DNA of 25,810 bases from Actinomycetes bacterium (GTDB taxonomy: Bacteria; Actinomycetota; Actinomycetes; Mycobacteriales; Mycobacteriaceae), in the NCBI GenBank assembly GCA_023388385.1, contig JAEWGK010000203.1, positions 1-25,810 on the forward strand, written 5' to 3'. A program made the position numbers and the translations under genes. Positions 1-8,144 of this stretch are shown here, in pieces. The notes beneath the pieces were generated by a model. That model searched no databases and was not told the origin of the DNA. It worked only from the letters and a program-made list of their open reading frames with translations. Within the stretch, counting starts at the first letter, position 1, and every line of letters starts with the position of its first letter.

Positions 1-60
1 TCCCTGGACGGCGAGGCGTTCGCCAAGCTCGCCGCCCTCGCCGCGGACTCCGCCAAGTAG
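1..60 (+). CDS. tpiA: triosephosphate isomerase, C-terminal end (partial)
   Basis: The window opens inside a reading frame that ends in TAG at 58-60. It encodes SLDGEAFAKLAALAADSAK. The SLDGE-FAKL ending is typical of triosephosphate isomerase, the glycolytic enzyme that interconverts dihydroxyacetone phosphate and glyceraldehyde 3-phosphate. Finding ppc and secG directly downstream fits the usual corynebacterial gap-pgk-tpi-ppc-secG order. Only 19 residues are visible, so the call rests on the short tail and the context. The catalytic residues lie outside the window. Confidence 0.82.
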   Translation, partial: SLDGEAFAKLAALAADSAK

Positions 61-133
61 CCGCGCGGTGCCGTCGTGACGCACCTGACGCGTGACGACG
101 GCGCGCCGCGGGCGACCCGCTCCCGCACCGCAC

Positions 134-157
134 GCCCCCGCCGGACTTGGCGGGGGC
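134..157 (+). terminator. hairpin downstream of tpiA
   Basis: A perfect 9-bp stem, GCCCCCGCC (134-142) with GGCGGGGGC (149-157), encloses a 6-nt loop (ggactt). It starts about 75 nt after the tpiA stop. No U-tract follows, which is common for GC-rich actinobacterial terminators. It probably ends the glycolytic transcript before the ppc promoter. I see no other gene in the 212-nt gap between tpiA and ppc. Confidence 0.6.
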
Positions 158-259
158 ATTGCCGTGCACGCCGCCCCCGACTCCCACGCTCCCGCGCCCG
201 CGGATGCCCGATCGTGCCCGTACGGGCGGACGGGGCGCGCGAAACGCCGGGGGCGGGCG

Positions 260-265
260 TAGCAT
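260..265 (+). promoter_or_regulatory. predicted -10 element of ppc (leaderless start)
   Basis: TAGCAT fits the actinobacterial TANNNT -10 consensus. It ends 7 nt before the ATG at 273, so transcription would begin at or next to the start codon. No Shine-Dalgarno-like purine run precedes the ATG, as expected for a leaderless mRNA. No clear -35 is visible. This is an inference from spacing only. Confidence 0.5.
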
Positions 266-272
266 CCGCGGC

Positions 273-3050
273 ATGACCGATCACCGAACCATGCCGACCG
301 CCGACGCCAGCGACGCCATCCTCCGCGACGACATCCGCCACCTCGGCCGGATCCTCGGCGAGGTGATCGCCGAGCAGGAGGGCCGGGAGGTCTTCGAGCT
401 CGTCGAGAACGCGCGGCGCACGGCCTTCCGCCTGCACCGCGGGGAGGGGGAGGTCTCCGAGCTGTCGGGGCTCTTCCACGACATCGACCCCGCCGACGCC
501 AACCCCGTCATCCGGGCGTTCACGCACTTCGCTCTCCTGGCCAACCTGGCCGAGGACCTGCACGAGGAGCGGCTCGTCGAGGCCGAGCTCGACGCCGGGG
601 CCGCCCCGCGCGACTCCTCGCTCGCCGCGACCTGGCGCAAGCTCGACGAGGCGGGAGTCGCCCCGGACGCGGTCGCCGCGATGTCGCGGCGCGCACTCGT
701 CGCCCCCGTGCTCACCGCGCATCCGACGGAGACGCGGCGACGCACGGTCTTCGACGTCCAGAAGCACATCGCCGCCGCAATGCGCGAGCGCCACCGCATC
801 CAGGCGGAGACCGAGACCGCCCGCACCGCCGGGCGCCTGGCCGCGCTGGACCTAGAGATCCGCCGCCGGATCACGACGCTGTGGCAGACGGCGCTCATCC
901 GCATGAACCGCCCGGGCATCCGCGACGAGGTCGAGGTCGGCCTGCGCTACTACCAGCTGTCCCTGCTGGAGGCTGTGCCAGCCCTGAACCGTGAGGTCGA
1001 GCGCCGGCTCGCCGAGCGCGGCGGCGGCGCCGAGATGGCGCCGATGGTGCGCATGGGCTCCTGGATCGGCGGCGACCACGACGGCAACCCGTTCGTCGAC
1101 GCGGACACCGTCCGCTACGCCACCGACCGCGCGGCGGCGACCATCCTGCGCCACTACATCCGCCAGTGCCACGCCCTGGAGCGCGAGCTGAGCCTCTCCG
1201 ACCGCCTGTCGAACGTCTCCGTCGACCTCATCGCGCTGGCCGCCCGCGGCCACAACGACGTGCCCAGCCGCGTCGACGAACCCTACCGCCGTGCGATGCA
1301 CGGAATCCGCGGCCGCGTCGCCGCCACGGCCGTCCACCGGCTCGGCGAGGGCGTCGTCGAGGGCGACTGGACGGACCACGAGCCGTACGCGGACGCGCGC
1401 GAGATGCTCGCCGACCTGGACGTCGTCGAGGACTCGCTGCGCCGCAACCACGACGACATCCTTGCGGATCACCGCCTGGCCGACGTGCAGGCGGCCGTGC
1501 GCACCTTCGGCTTCCACCTGTACTCCCTGGACCTGCGCCAGAACTCCGACGTGCACGAGGAGGTGCTGACGGAGCTGTTCCGCCTGGCCGGCGTGACGGA
1601 GGACTACTCCCGCCTGCCGGAGGACCGGCGGGTGGAGATCCTCGTCCGCGAGCTCTCCTCCGCCCGCCCGCTCGTCCCCGCCGGCGCCCGGCTGTCGGAG
1701 GTCGCCGACCGCGAACTCGGCATCGTCCGCGCCGCGGCGGCCGCCGTCGACGCCTACGGCGCCGAGGTCGTGCCGCACTCCATCATCTCCATGTGCGGCT
1801 CCGTCTCCGACCTGCTGGAGCCGATGATCCTGCTCAAGGAGGCCGGGCTCATCACGGTCGGTGAGGACGGGCCGTCCGGCACCGTCGACGTCATCCCGTT
1901 GTTCGAGACGATCGAGGATCTGCAGGCCGGCGCCGGCATCCTCCGCGCCGCACTCGACGTGCCGGTGTACCGTTCCTACCTGGCGGCGCGCGGCGACGCG
2001 CAGGAGGTCATGCTGGGCTACTCCGACTCCAACAAGGACGGCGGCTACTTCGCCGCGAACTGGGCGCTGTACGACGCGGAGCTGCAGCTGACGGCCCTCG
2101 CGCGCGAGGCGGACATCCACCTGCGCCTGTTCCACGGCCGCGGCGGCACCGTCGGCCGCGGCGGCGGCCCGTCCTACGACGCGATCCTGGCGCAGCCGCA
2201 CGGCGCCGTGCGCGGCGCGGTGCGCATCACCGAGCAGGGCGAGATCATCTCCGCCAAGTACGGTGCCCCCGACACCGCGACCCGAAACCTGGAGGCCCTG
2301 GTCTCCGCGACCATCGAGTCGTCGCTGCTGCAGGTCGAGGACCTCGAGGATCACGAGCGCGCCCACGCCGTCATGCGCGACATCGCGGAGCTGTCCCGCA
2401 CCGCCTACGCCGCGCTGATGCACGAGGACCCGGGCTTCATCGACTTCTTCGAGTCCTCCACGCCCGTCGCCGAGATCGGCAACCTCAACATCGGCTCCCG
2501 CCCGACGTCGCGCAAGCAGACGACGTCCATCTCCGACCTGCGCGCCATCCCATGGGTGCTGTCCTGGTCGCAGCAGCGGTCGATGGTGCCGGGCTGGTTC
2601 GGCGTGGGCACGGCCCTTCGCGAGTGGATCGGCGGCGACGACTCCCGCCGGGAGGAGCTGCGCGAGCTCGCCCGCACGTGGCCGTTCCTCGAATCCGTCC
2701 TGTCCAACATGGCCCAGGTCATGTCGAAGGCAGACATGGACATCGCGGAGCAGTACGCCGGCCTGGTCGGGGACCGCGAGGTCGCCGACCGCATCTTCGG
2801 CCGCATCCGCGAGGAGTTCGAGCTGACGCGGGAGATGTTCCTGGAGATCTCCGGCCACGACGGTCTGCTCGGCGACAACCCGCTGCTGGCCCGTTCCGTC
2901 GACATGCGCTTCCCGTACCTCATGCCGCTCAACGTCATTCAGCTGGAGATGCTGCGCCGCTACCGCGCCGGCGACCGCCGCGACAAGGTCCACCGCGGAA
3001 TCCAGCTGACCATGAACGGCCTGGCGACGGCCCTGCGCAACTCCGGCTAG
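273..3050 (+). CDS. ppc: phosphoenolpyruvate carboxylase
   Basis: This cytoplasmic anaplerotic enzyme converts PEP and bicarbonate to oxaloacetate and phosphate. From the ATG at 273 it is 925 residues, close to the 919 usual for corynebacterial Ppc. Visible family motifs are VLTAHPTETRRR with the catalytic His near residue 150, GSWIGGDHDGNP near 262, MLGYSDSNKDGG near 580, FHGRGGTVGRGGG near 620, QTTSISDLRAIPW, and a C-terminal MNGLATALRNSG. The frame stays open upstream to a TTG at 147, but that codon lies inside the tpiA hairpin and the extra residues look like GC-rich shadow. A second in-frame ATG at 291 would give 919 residues. The 273 start is preferred because a -10-like TAGCAT lies 7 nt before it. 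secG follows on the same strand. Confidence 0.96.
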   Translation: MTDHRTMPTADASDAILRDDIRHLGRILGEVIAEQEGREVFELVENARRTAFRLHRGEGEVSELSGLFHDIDPADANPVIRAFTHFALLANLAEDLHEERLVEAELDAGAAPRDSSLAATWRKLDEAGVAPDAVAAMSRRALVAPVLTAHPTETRRRTVFDVQKHIAAAMRERHRIQAETETARTAGRLAALDLEIRRRITTLWQTALIRMNRPGIRDEVEVGLRYYQLSLLEAVPALNREVERRLAERGGGAEMAPMVRMGSWIGGDHDGNPFVDADTVRYATDRAAATILRHYIRQCHALERELSLSDRLSNVSVDLIALAARGHNDVPSRVDEPYRRAMHGIRGRVAATAVHRLGEGVVEGDWTDHEPYADAREMLADLDVVEDSLRRNHDDILADHRLADVQAAVRTFGFHLYSLDLRQNSDVHEEVLTELFRLAGVTEDYSRLPEDRRVEILVRELSSARPLVPAGARLSEVADRELGIVRAAAAAVDAYGAEVVPHSIISMCGSVSDLLEPMILLKEAGLITVGEDGPSGTVDVIPLFETIEDLQAGAGILRAALDVPVYRSYLAARGDAQEVMLGYSDSNKDGGYFAANWALYDAELQLTALAREADIHLRLFHGRGGTVGRGGGPSYDAILAQPHGAVRGAVRITEQGEIISAKYGAPDTATRNLEALVSATIESSLLQVEDLEDHERAHAVMRDIAELSRTAYAALMHEDPGFIDFFESSTPVAEIGNLNIGSRPTSRKQTTSISDLRAIPWVLSWSQQRSMVPGWFGVGTALREWIGGDDSRREELRELARTWPFLESVLSNMAQVMSKADMDIAEQYAGLVGDREVADRIFGRIREEFELTREMFLEISGHDGLLGDNPLLARSVDMRFPYLMPLNVIQLEMLRRYRAGDRRDKVHRGIQLTMNGLATALRNSG

Positions 3051-3091
3051 GCCCGGGGCGGGCGCTGCACCATCGCGGGCCCGCCGTGCGG

Positions 3092-3097
3092 TATCGT
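3092..3097 (+). promoter_or_regulatory. possible -10 element upstream of secG
   Basis: TATCGT, preceded by TGCGG, fits TANNNT and lies 42 nt after the ppc stop and about 95 nt before the secG start. It could give secG its own transcript with a leader that includes the hairpin at 3109-3131. No good -35 was seen, so this is tentative. Confidence 0.3.
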
Positions 3098-3108
3098 GGC
3101 GGGGAGCA

Positions 3109-3131
3109 GCGGCCCCGCCCATCGGGGCCGC
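3109..3131 (+). terminator. GC hairpin between ppc and secG
   Basis: A perfect 9-bp stem, GCGGCCCCG (3109-3117) with CGGGGCCGC (3123-3131), has a 5-nt loop (cccat). There is no U-tract. It may terminate ppc transcripts, or it may lie in the secG leader if the promoter at 3092 is real. Confidence 0.45.
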
Positions 3132-3191
3132 GCCCGGGCACGTCCCGGGACCGTGACCGAACAGACGACGACGCCGTGGAGGAAACGCCGC

Positions 3192-3428
3192 GTGGAACTC
3201 GCTCTCCAGATTATCCTGGTCATCACGTCCCTGCTGATGGCCATTTTCGTGCTGCTGCACAAGGGCAAGGGCGGCGGCCTGTCCAGTCTCTTCGGCGGCG
3301 GCATGCAGTCCAACCTGTCGGGCTCCACCGTCGTGGAGAAGAACCTGGACCGCATCACCATCGTCACGGCCATCCTGTGGATCGGATGCATCGTGCTCCT
3401 CGGCCTGTTCCAGGCCTTCGGCTGGTAG
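3192..3428 (+). CDS. secG: preprotein translocase subunit SecG
   Basis: This small inner-membrane subunit of the SecYEG channel assists protein export. The GTG at 3192 gives 78 residues, the family's usual size. Two transmembrane segments are visible: the first from residue 2 (about LALQIILVITSLLMAIFVLL), the second near the C-terminus (about ITIVTAILWIGCIVLLGLF). They are joined by the characteristic cytoplasmic loop HKGKGGGLSSLFGGG. A good ribosome site, GGAGGAAA at 3178-3185, begins 14 nt upstream and decides the start; the open frame upstream to 3096 is not supported. The position just after ppc is the standard corynebacterial arrangement. It converges with pgl. Confidence 0.93.
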   Translation: MELALQIILVITSLLMAIFVLLHKGKGGGLSSLFGGGMQSNLSGSTVVEKNLDRITIVTAILWIGCIVLLGLFQAFGW

Positions 3429-3468
3429 CCGGCTCCCGCGCGCCCGCCGCCGTCGCGACGCCCGATGC

Positions 3469-3502
3469 GGCCGGTGTGCCCGCGGGCATGCCCCGGGCCG
3501 GC
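3469..3502. terminator. palindrome-rich convergent terminator region, secG/pgl
   Basis: The 76-nt gap between the convergent secG and pgl genes is dense in inverted repeats. GCCGG (3470-3474) pairs with CCGGC (3498-3502). Between them are the palindromes GCCCGCGGGC (3478-3487) and GGGCATGCCC (3484-3493). There is no U-tract on either strand. It is a plausible bidirectional terminator, but the fold is ambiguous. Confidence 0.4.
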
Positions 3503-3504
3503 GG

Positions 3505-4251
3505 CTAGTTCAGGCGGGACGCGGCGGCCTCGTCGACGAAGACGACGGTCTCGCGGCGGCCGCGGACGCCCGCCGCGGGCCACTCGGCCGGGTCGGCGGC
3601 GTCGGCGATCGCGCGGACGGCCTCCGCCTTCGCCTCGCCGGAGACCAGCAGCCACACCCGGTCGGCCCTGCGGACGGCCGGCATCGTCAGGGTGATGCGG
3701 GTCGGCGGCGGCTTCGGGCAGTCGCGGACCGGGGCGACCAGGGCGTCTTCCTCGGCCAGCGCCGGGGAGTGGGGGAACAGCGAGTTGATGTGGCCCTCGC
3801 CGCCCATGCCCATCAGGTGCAGGTCGAAGCCGTCCGGGGCCTGCTCCGCGACGACGGCGGCGTAGGCCCGGGCGACCCCGCCCGGATCGTCACCGAATGG
3901 GCCGTCGGAGGCCAGGATCGGGAACACGTGCGACTCGGGGACGGGAACTCGGGACAGCAGCGCCTCGTCGGCCTGCAGCTGGTTGCGCTCCGGATCGCCG
4001 GCGGGGACGAAGCGCTCGTCCCCGTAGAAGACCAGGACACGGCCCCAGTCGATGGCTCCGGAGTCGGCCGCGATGGCCTCTAGCAGGGCGATACCGGCGC
4101 CGCCACCGGTGATGACGACGCGCGCGAGGCCGTCGTCGCCCTGCGCGTCGGCGACGACGCGGCAGAAGCGCCCTCGGGCGGCTTCGACGAGCGCCGGGAG
4201 GTCGGCGTGGCGGGAGAACTCGGGGGAGTCGAAGAGGTCGAACTCTGGCAT
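3505..4251 (-). CDS. pgl: 6-phosphogluconolactonase
   Basis: The enzyme hydrolyses 6-phosphogluconolactone to 6-phosphogluconate, the second step of the oxidative pentose phosphate pathway, in the cytoplasm. The protein has 248 residues. It shows the family motifs YGDERFVP (residues 76-83) and the active-site stretch MGMGGEGHINSLFPHSP (147-163), plus an N-terminal TGGG motif at 48-51. The ATG at 4251 is preceded by AAAGGA at 4262-4257, well placed as a ribosome site. It is the last gene of the tkt-tal-zwf-opcA-pgl run and lies 62 nt after opcA. The older name devB is used for the same family. Confidence 0.94.
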   Translation of the reverse strand: MPEFDLFDSPEFSRHADLPALVEAARGRFCRVVADAQGDDGLARVVITGGGAGIALLEAIAADSGAIDWGRVLVFYGDERFVPAGDPERNQLQADEALLSRVPVPESHVFPILASDGPFGDDPGGVARAYAAVVAEQAPDGFDLHLMGMGGEGHINSLFPHSPALAEEDALVAPVRDCPKPPPTRITLTMPAVRRADRVWLLVSGEAKAEAVRAIADAADPAEWPAAGVRGRRETVVFVDEAAASRLN

Positions 4252-4261
4252 GGGGTTCCTT

Positions 4262-4303
4262 TCGGTCCTGTCGGTTCCGTCGGTGTCGCCGGCCGCGTCG
4301 GCC
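4262..4303. repeat. three degenerate 9-bp repeats and a small hairpin between opcA and pgl
   Basis: Three imperfect 9-mers follow one another: TCGGTCCTG (4262-4270), TCGGTTCCG (4271-4279) and TCGGTGTCG (4280-4288). Next to them is a 5-bp hairpin with a CGT loop (GGCCG 4291-4295, CGGCC 4299-4303). All lie in the short gap after the opcA stop and just upstream of the pgl ribosome site. Function is unknown and it may be chance. Confidence 0.35.
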
Positions 4304-4313
4304 AGGGGCGGGC

Positions 4314-5279
4314 CTACGCCTCGGCCGGGCGGACGCGGCGGATGCGGGCGAGCCCGCGCAGCGCGCGGCCGTAGGCGACGTCGGGGTCGAGGTGGCGCAG
4401 TTCCTCGGTCAGGCAGTCGGCGGTCGGGCGGCGGGACAGCGCGACCTTGAACGGCGGGCGCTCACCGATGCGGACGACGGCGGTCATGGAACCCGTGACG
4501 CGCAGCTCCAGGTCGCCCGACTCGCGCTCCAGCAGGACGCGGCTGACGGGGGCCTTCGGCTCGTCGTCGGCATCCATCGGGATGAGCGGGCCGTCCTCCA
4601 TGACGCGGGTGACGGTGACGCCGAGGCGATCGGCCAGCCACCCGGCCGCGATGTCGACGGACGGATCCTCGGCGGGACCCTCGATGGTCGCGGCGGTGAC
4701 GGGGCCGTGGGGCGGCAGGTCCATCGCGGAGGCCAGAACGCCGCGCCACGATGTCAGGCGGGACCAGCACAGGTCCGTGTCGCCCGGGTTGTAGCCGGTG
4801 CGCCGGATGTTGACGGCGTCGGCGTCGGGGTCGATGAGCGAGTCGGTGATCCGGCGCTGCGCAATCTGGCCGACGGCTGTGGCAGCCGGGACCTGCGGGG
4901 GCTTGGACGGCCACCACGCGACGATCGGGGTGTCGGGCAGCAGCAGCGGGGTCACCAGGGCCTCCGGGTGCTCGCCGACCTCGCCGAAGACGTGCATGAC
5001 GACGATCTCCGCCGCGCCGGCGTCGCCGCCCAGGTGAACCTCCGCGTCGAGGCGGGACTCGCCCCACGGTTCACCGGAGATGAGCACCAGGACGCGAGCG
5101 GGATGCTCGCGGGAGACCTCGTTGGCGATGCTGATGATGCGTGCCAGGTCGTCCTCTCGCTGCGCCAGGACGATGAGCGTCAGAACGCGGCCGGTGGCGG
5201 CGCCGCCGCCGTCCTCGCGGAGCGTGAGCAGCTCGCGGGCGATGTCGCGGGTGTCGGTGTCGGGCAGGTTCTTGATCAT
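4314..5279 (-). CDS. opcA: glucose-6-phosphate dehydrogenase assembly protein OpcA
   Basis: OpcA is the partner protein needed for full glucose-6-phosphate dehydrogenase activity in corynebacteria and mycobacteria, and in those groups it is encoded beside zwf. The protein is 321 residues from the ATG at 5279 (MIKNLPDTDT), close to the roughly 319 of the Corynebacterium glutamicum protein. Family sequence includes TGRVLTLIVLA, SREHPARVLVLISG and PDTPIVAWWPSKPP. AAGGA at 5293-5289 sits 9 nt upstream of this start. An in-frame codon at 5321 would overlap zwf and adds residues unlike the family. It lies 26 nt after the zwf stop, so co-translation with zwf is likely. Confidence 0.95.
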   Translation of the reverse strand: MIKNLPDTDTRDIARELLTLREDGGGAATGRVLTLIVLAQREDDLARIISIANEVSREHPARVLVLISGEPWGESRLDAEVHLGGDAGAAEIVVMHVFGEVGEHPEALVTPLLLPDTPIVAWWPSKPPQVPAATAVGQIAQRRITDSLIDPDADAVNIRRTGYNPGDTDLCWSRLTSWRGVLASAMDLPPHGPVTAATIEGPAEDPSVDIAAGWLADRLGVTVTRVMEDGPLIPMDADDEPKAPVSRVLLERESGDLELRVTGSMTAVVRIGERPPFKVALSRRPTADCLTEELRHLDPDVAYGRALRGLARIRRVRPAEA

Positions 5280-5305
5280 ATGCCTGTGTCCTTCGTCCTC
5301 GTCAC

Positions 5306-6883
5306 CTACGGCCGCCGCCACGCGCGGCCTTCGCGCTTCATCATGCGGTCGGCGGATTCCGGGCCCCAGGTGCCGGCCGCGTAGTCCTCGGGGCGGCCCT
5401 CGCGGGCCCAGTACTCGATGATGGGGTCGAGGATCCGCCAGGAGTGCTCGACCTCCTCGTTGGTGGGGAAGAGGCTCGCCTCGTCCAGCAGCGCGTCCAG
5501 GATGAGGCGCTCATAGGCCTCCGGCGACTCCTCCGTGAAGGACTCCTGGTAGGCGAAATCCATGTTGACGTCGCGGACCTCCATCGTGGAGCCGGGGACC
5601 TTGGAGCCGAAGCGCAGCAGCACGCCTTCATCCGGCTGGACACGGATGACCAGCGCGTTGGCGCCGAGCGCCGTCGTCATGTCGTCGGCGAACGGCAGGT
5701 GCGGGGCGGTCTTGAACACGAGGGCGATCTCGGTGACGCGGCGGCCGAGACGCTTGCCGGTGCGCAGGTAGAACGGCACGCCGGCCCAGCGGCGGGAGTT
5801 CACCTGGACGGTGCACGCCGCGTAGGTCTCGGTGCGAGACTCGGGGTCGAAGCCATCCTCCTCGCGGAGGCCCCGCACGTAGTGGGAACCCTGCCAGCCG
5901 GCGGCGTACTGGCCGCGGGCTGTGGTCTTCGCCAGCGGCAGCACCGGCTCGGCGGCGCGGAGCACCTTGATCTTCTCCGCCTGCAGGTCCTGCGGGGTGA
6001 AGGCGGTCGGCTCCTCCATGGCCACCAGCGCCAGCAGCTGGAGCAGGTGATTCTGGATGACGTCGCGGGCGGCGCCGATGCCGTCGTAGTAGCCGGCGCG
6101 GCCGCCGAGGCCGATGTCCTCGGCCATCGTGATCTGCACGTGATCGACGTAGTGGGCGTTCCACTGCGGCTCGAACAGCTGGTTGGCGAACCGCAGCGCC
6201 ATGATGTTCTGGACCGTCTCCTTGCCCAGGTAGTGGTCGATGCGGAACACCGACGACTCGGGGAAGACGGAGTTGACCGTGCGGTTCAGCTCGCGGGCGG
6301 ACTCGAGGTCGTGGCCGAAGGGCTTCTCGATGATCACGCGGCGCCAGCTCTCCTCGCCCGGGGTGGCCAGGCCCGCCCGATCGAGCTGGTTGCACACCGC
6401 GGCGAAGCCGCTCGGCGGGATGGACAGGTAGTAGGCCCAGTTTCCGGCGGTGCCGCGCGACGTGTCGAGCTCGCGGAGCTTTTCGGCCAGGGCGTCGAAC
6501 CCGGCGTCGTCGTCGAACGTGCCGGTGACGAAGTGGATGCCCTCCGCGAGGCGGTTCCAGACGTGCTCGCGCCATTCGGTGCGCGCACCCGCCTCGACGG
6601 CCTCGCGGACGTAGGACTCGAACTCCTCCTTGGACCAGCCGCGGCGGCCGTACCCGACCATCGCGAAGCTGGCGGGCAGGAGACCGCGGTTGGCCAGATC
6701 GTAGATCGCCGGCAGCAGCTTCTTGCGGGCCAGATCGCCGGTGACGCCGAAGATGACCATGCCGCCGGGGCCGGCGATCCGCGGCAGCCGCTTGTCACGG
6801 GGGTCACGGAGGGGATTGGTCCATCCCCGGGCCCCCGTGCGGGGCGCCGCGGGATTCTGCAGCGTCGAACGTCCGTTGTCCAT
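5306..6883 (-). CDS. zwf: glucose-6-phosphate 1-dehydrogenase
   Basis: The enzyme oxidises glucose 6-phosphate to 6-phosphogluconolactone with NADP+ and is the entry point and main NADPH source of the pentose phosphate pathway. The protein has 525 residues. It carries the nucleotide-binding motif GVTGDLARKKL (from residue 46), EKPFGHD (186-192) and the active-site signature RIDHYLGKE (214-222), with the catalytic His at 217. The N-terminal tail WTNPLRDP-DKRLPRIAGP is characteristic of corynebacterial Zwf and supports the ATG at 6883. A GGAA-type ribosome site sits just upstream. Neighbours are tal upstream (39-nt gap) and opcA downstream (26-nt gap), which fits an operon with its assembly partner. 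Confidence 0.97.
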   Translation of the reverse strand: MDNGRSTLQNPAAPRTGARGWTNPLRDPRDKRLPRIAGPGGMVIFGVTGDLARKKLLPAIYDLANRGLLPASFAMVGYGRRGWSKEEFESYVREAVEAGARTEWREHVWNRLAEGIHFVTGTFDDDAGFDALAEKLRELDTSRGTAGNWAYYLSIPPSGFAAVCNQLDRAGLATPGEESWRRVIIEKPFGHDLESARELNRTVNSVFPESSVFRIDHYLGKETVQNIMALRFANQLFEPQWNAHYVDHVQITMAEDIGLGGRAGYYDGIGAARDVIQNHLLQLLALVAMEEPTAFTPQDLQAEKIKVLRAAEPVLPLAKTTARGQYAAGWQGSHYVRGLREEDGFDPESRTETYAACTVQVNSRRWAGVPFYLRTGKRLGRRVTEIALVFKTAPHLPFADDMTTALGANALVIRVQPDEGVLLRFGSKVPGSTMEVRDVNMDFAYQESFTEESPEAYERLILDALLDEASLFPTNEEVEHSWRILDPIIEYWAREGRPEDYAAGTWGPESADRMMKREGRAWRRP

Positions 6884-6922
6884 GGCTTCCTTAAATCGGT
6901 TCCGGTTACGTCTCCGGGGGTT

Positions 6923-8044
6923 CTAGCGCAGGCGCTCCAGCTTCGCGCCGATCGCGTCGAGCAGCTGCAGCCAGGAGTCGACGAACTTGTCGACGCCCTC
7001 CTTCTCCAGGACGGCGAACACATCGTCGAGGTCGATGCCGGCGTCCGTGAGGGAGGACATGAGGGCCTCGGCGTCCGCGCCGGTTCCGGTCAGCGTATCG
7101 GAGATCGGCGTGTCGAGGGCCGCTTCCGCCGTCGCGCGGAGGGTCTTCTCCGGCATGGTGTTGACCGTGTGCGGGCCGGCGAGTTCGGTGACGTAGAGGG
7201 TGGCCGGGTAGACCGGGTTCTTCACGCCGGTGGAGGCCCACAGCGGGCGCTGGACGCGGGCGCCTGCCTCGGCCAGGGGGGCCCAGCGCTCCGCGTCGGC
7301 GGCGTAGGCGCGCTCGAACTCGGCGTAGGCCAGGCGGGCATTGGCGACGCCTGCCCTGCCGCGCAGCGCCAGCGCCTGCTCGGTGCCGATGGCCTCCAGG
7401 CGCTTGTCGATCTCGGTGTCGACGCGGGAGACGAAGAAGGACGCGACGGAGTGGATGCGGGACAGATCCAGGCCCTTCTCGCGGGCCTTTTCAATGCCGG
7501 CGATGTGCGCCTCGACGACCTGGCGGTAGCGGGCCAGCGAGAAGATGAGCGTGACGTTGACGCTGATGCCCTCGGACAGCGCCTCGGTGATGGCGGGCAA
7601 GCCGGCGTCGGTGGCCGGGATCTTGATCATCGCGTTGTCCTTGCCGACGCGCTCCCACAGATCGCGCGCCTGCGCGATGGTGGCGTCATGGTCGTCGGCG
7701 TAGCGGGGGTCGACCTCGATGGAGACGCGGCCGTCGAAGCCCGCGGAGGCGGCGTGGACCGGGGCCAGGGCGTCGCACGCGCGGCGGACGTCGTCGATGG
7801 CCATGGTGAACACGGCCGGGGCGGCGCCTGCGCCGTCCTTCGCCAGCTCGGTCAGCTGGGCGTCGTACGCGTCGCCGGCCGTCATCGCGGTGTGGAAGAT
7901 CGCGGGGTTCGTCGTCACGCCCACCACGGCGAGCTCCTCGACGAGCGAGTCGAGCTCACCCCCGTCCAGGCGCTGCCGGGAGAGGTCGTCGAGCCAGGCG
8001 GAGGTGCCGGCGGCGGCGAGGTCGGAGAGGTTCTTGTTCGTCAT
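6923..8044 (-). CDS. tal: transaldolase
   Basis: Transaldolase moves a dihydroxyacetone unit from sedoheptulose 7-phosphate to glyceraldehyde 3-phosphate in the non-oxidative pentose phosphate pathway. The protein has 373 residues, the length of the actinobacterial class rather than the shorter bacterial TalB type. Visible motifs are GVTTNPAIF (42-50), SIEVDPRY (108-115) and [10 protein letters not shown], with the Schiff-base Lys at about 141. The ATG at 8044 has AGAAAGG at 8059-8053 as its ribosome site. tkt lies upstream and zwf downstream on the same strand. The gap to tkt holds a strong hairpin that could lower tal-zwf expression relative to tkt. Confidence 0.96.
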   Translation of the reverse strand: MTNKNLSDLAAAGTSAWLDDLSRQRLDGGELDSLVEELAVVGVTTNPAIFHTAMTAGDAYDAQLTELAKDGAGAAPAVFTMAIDDVRRACDALAPVHAASAGFDGRVSIEVDPRYADDHDATIAQARDLWERVGKDNAMIKIPATDAGLPAITEALSEGISVNVTLIFSLARYRQVVEAHIAGIEKAREKGLDLSRIHSVASFFVSRVDTEIDKRLEAIGTEQALALRGRAGVANARLAYAEFERAYAADAERWAPLAEAGARVQRPLWASTGVKNPVYPATLYVTELAGPHTVNTMPEKTLRATAEAALDTPISDTLTGTGADAEALMSSLTDAGIDLDDVFAVLEKEGVDKFVDSWLQLLDAIGAKLERLR

Positions 8045-8107
8045 GTCCGTTGCCTTTCTCTGGTTCGGTGGGGGAGGCCGTGACGCGCCCGGCCACGGGC
8101 ACGCCGC

Positions 8108-8135
8108 GGCGCCCCGGACGTCGGCCCGGGGCGCC
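8108..8135 (-). terminator. intra-operon hairpin between tkt and tal
   Basis: A perfect 10-bp stem, GGCGCCCCGG (8108-8117) with CCGGGGCGCC (8126-8135), has an 8-nt loop and starts 10 nt after the tkt stop in the direction of transcription. There is no U-tract. It may be a partial terminator, or a 3'-end stabiliser of a tkt-only transcript after processing. Confidence 0.5.
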
Positions 8136-8144
8136 GGTACGGGA

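Noticed and set aside
147..272. N-terminal extension of ppc from a TTG at 147
   Set aside because: The codon lies in the tpiA hairpin loop region, the extra 42 residues have no Ppc similarity, and a better start exists at 273.
852..3260. Long minus-strand open frame (802 codons) opposite ppc
   Set aside because: It is antisense to a fully conserved ppc, its product is low-complexity Val/Ala/Asp/Arg-rich with no recognisable domain, and it is explained by high third-position GC.
5444..8083. Plus-strand open frame of 879 codons opposite zwf and tal
   Set aside because: Opposite strand of two well-supported enzymes; repetitive G/A/V/R/D composition and no motif.
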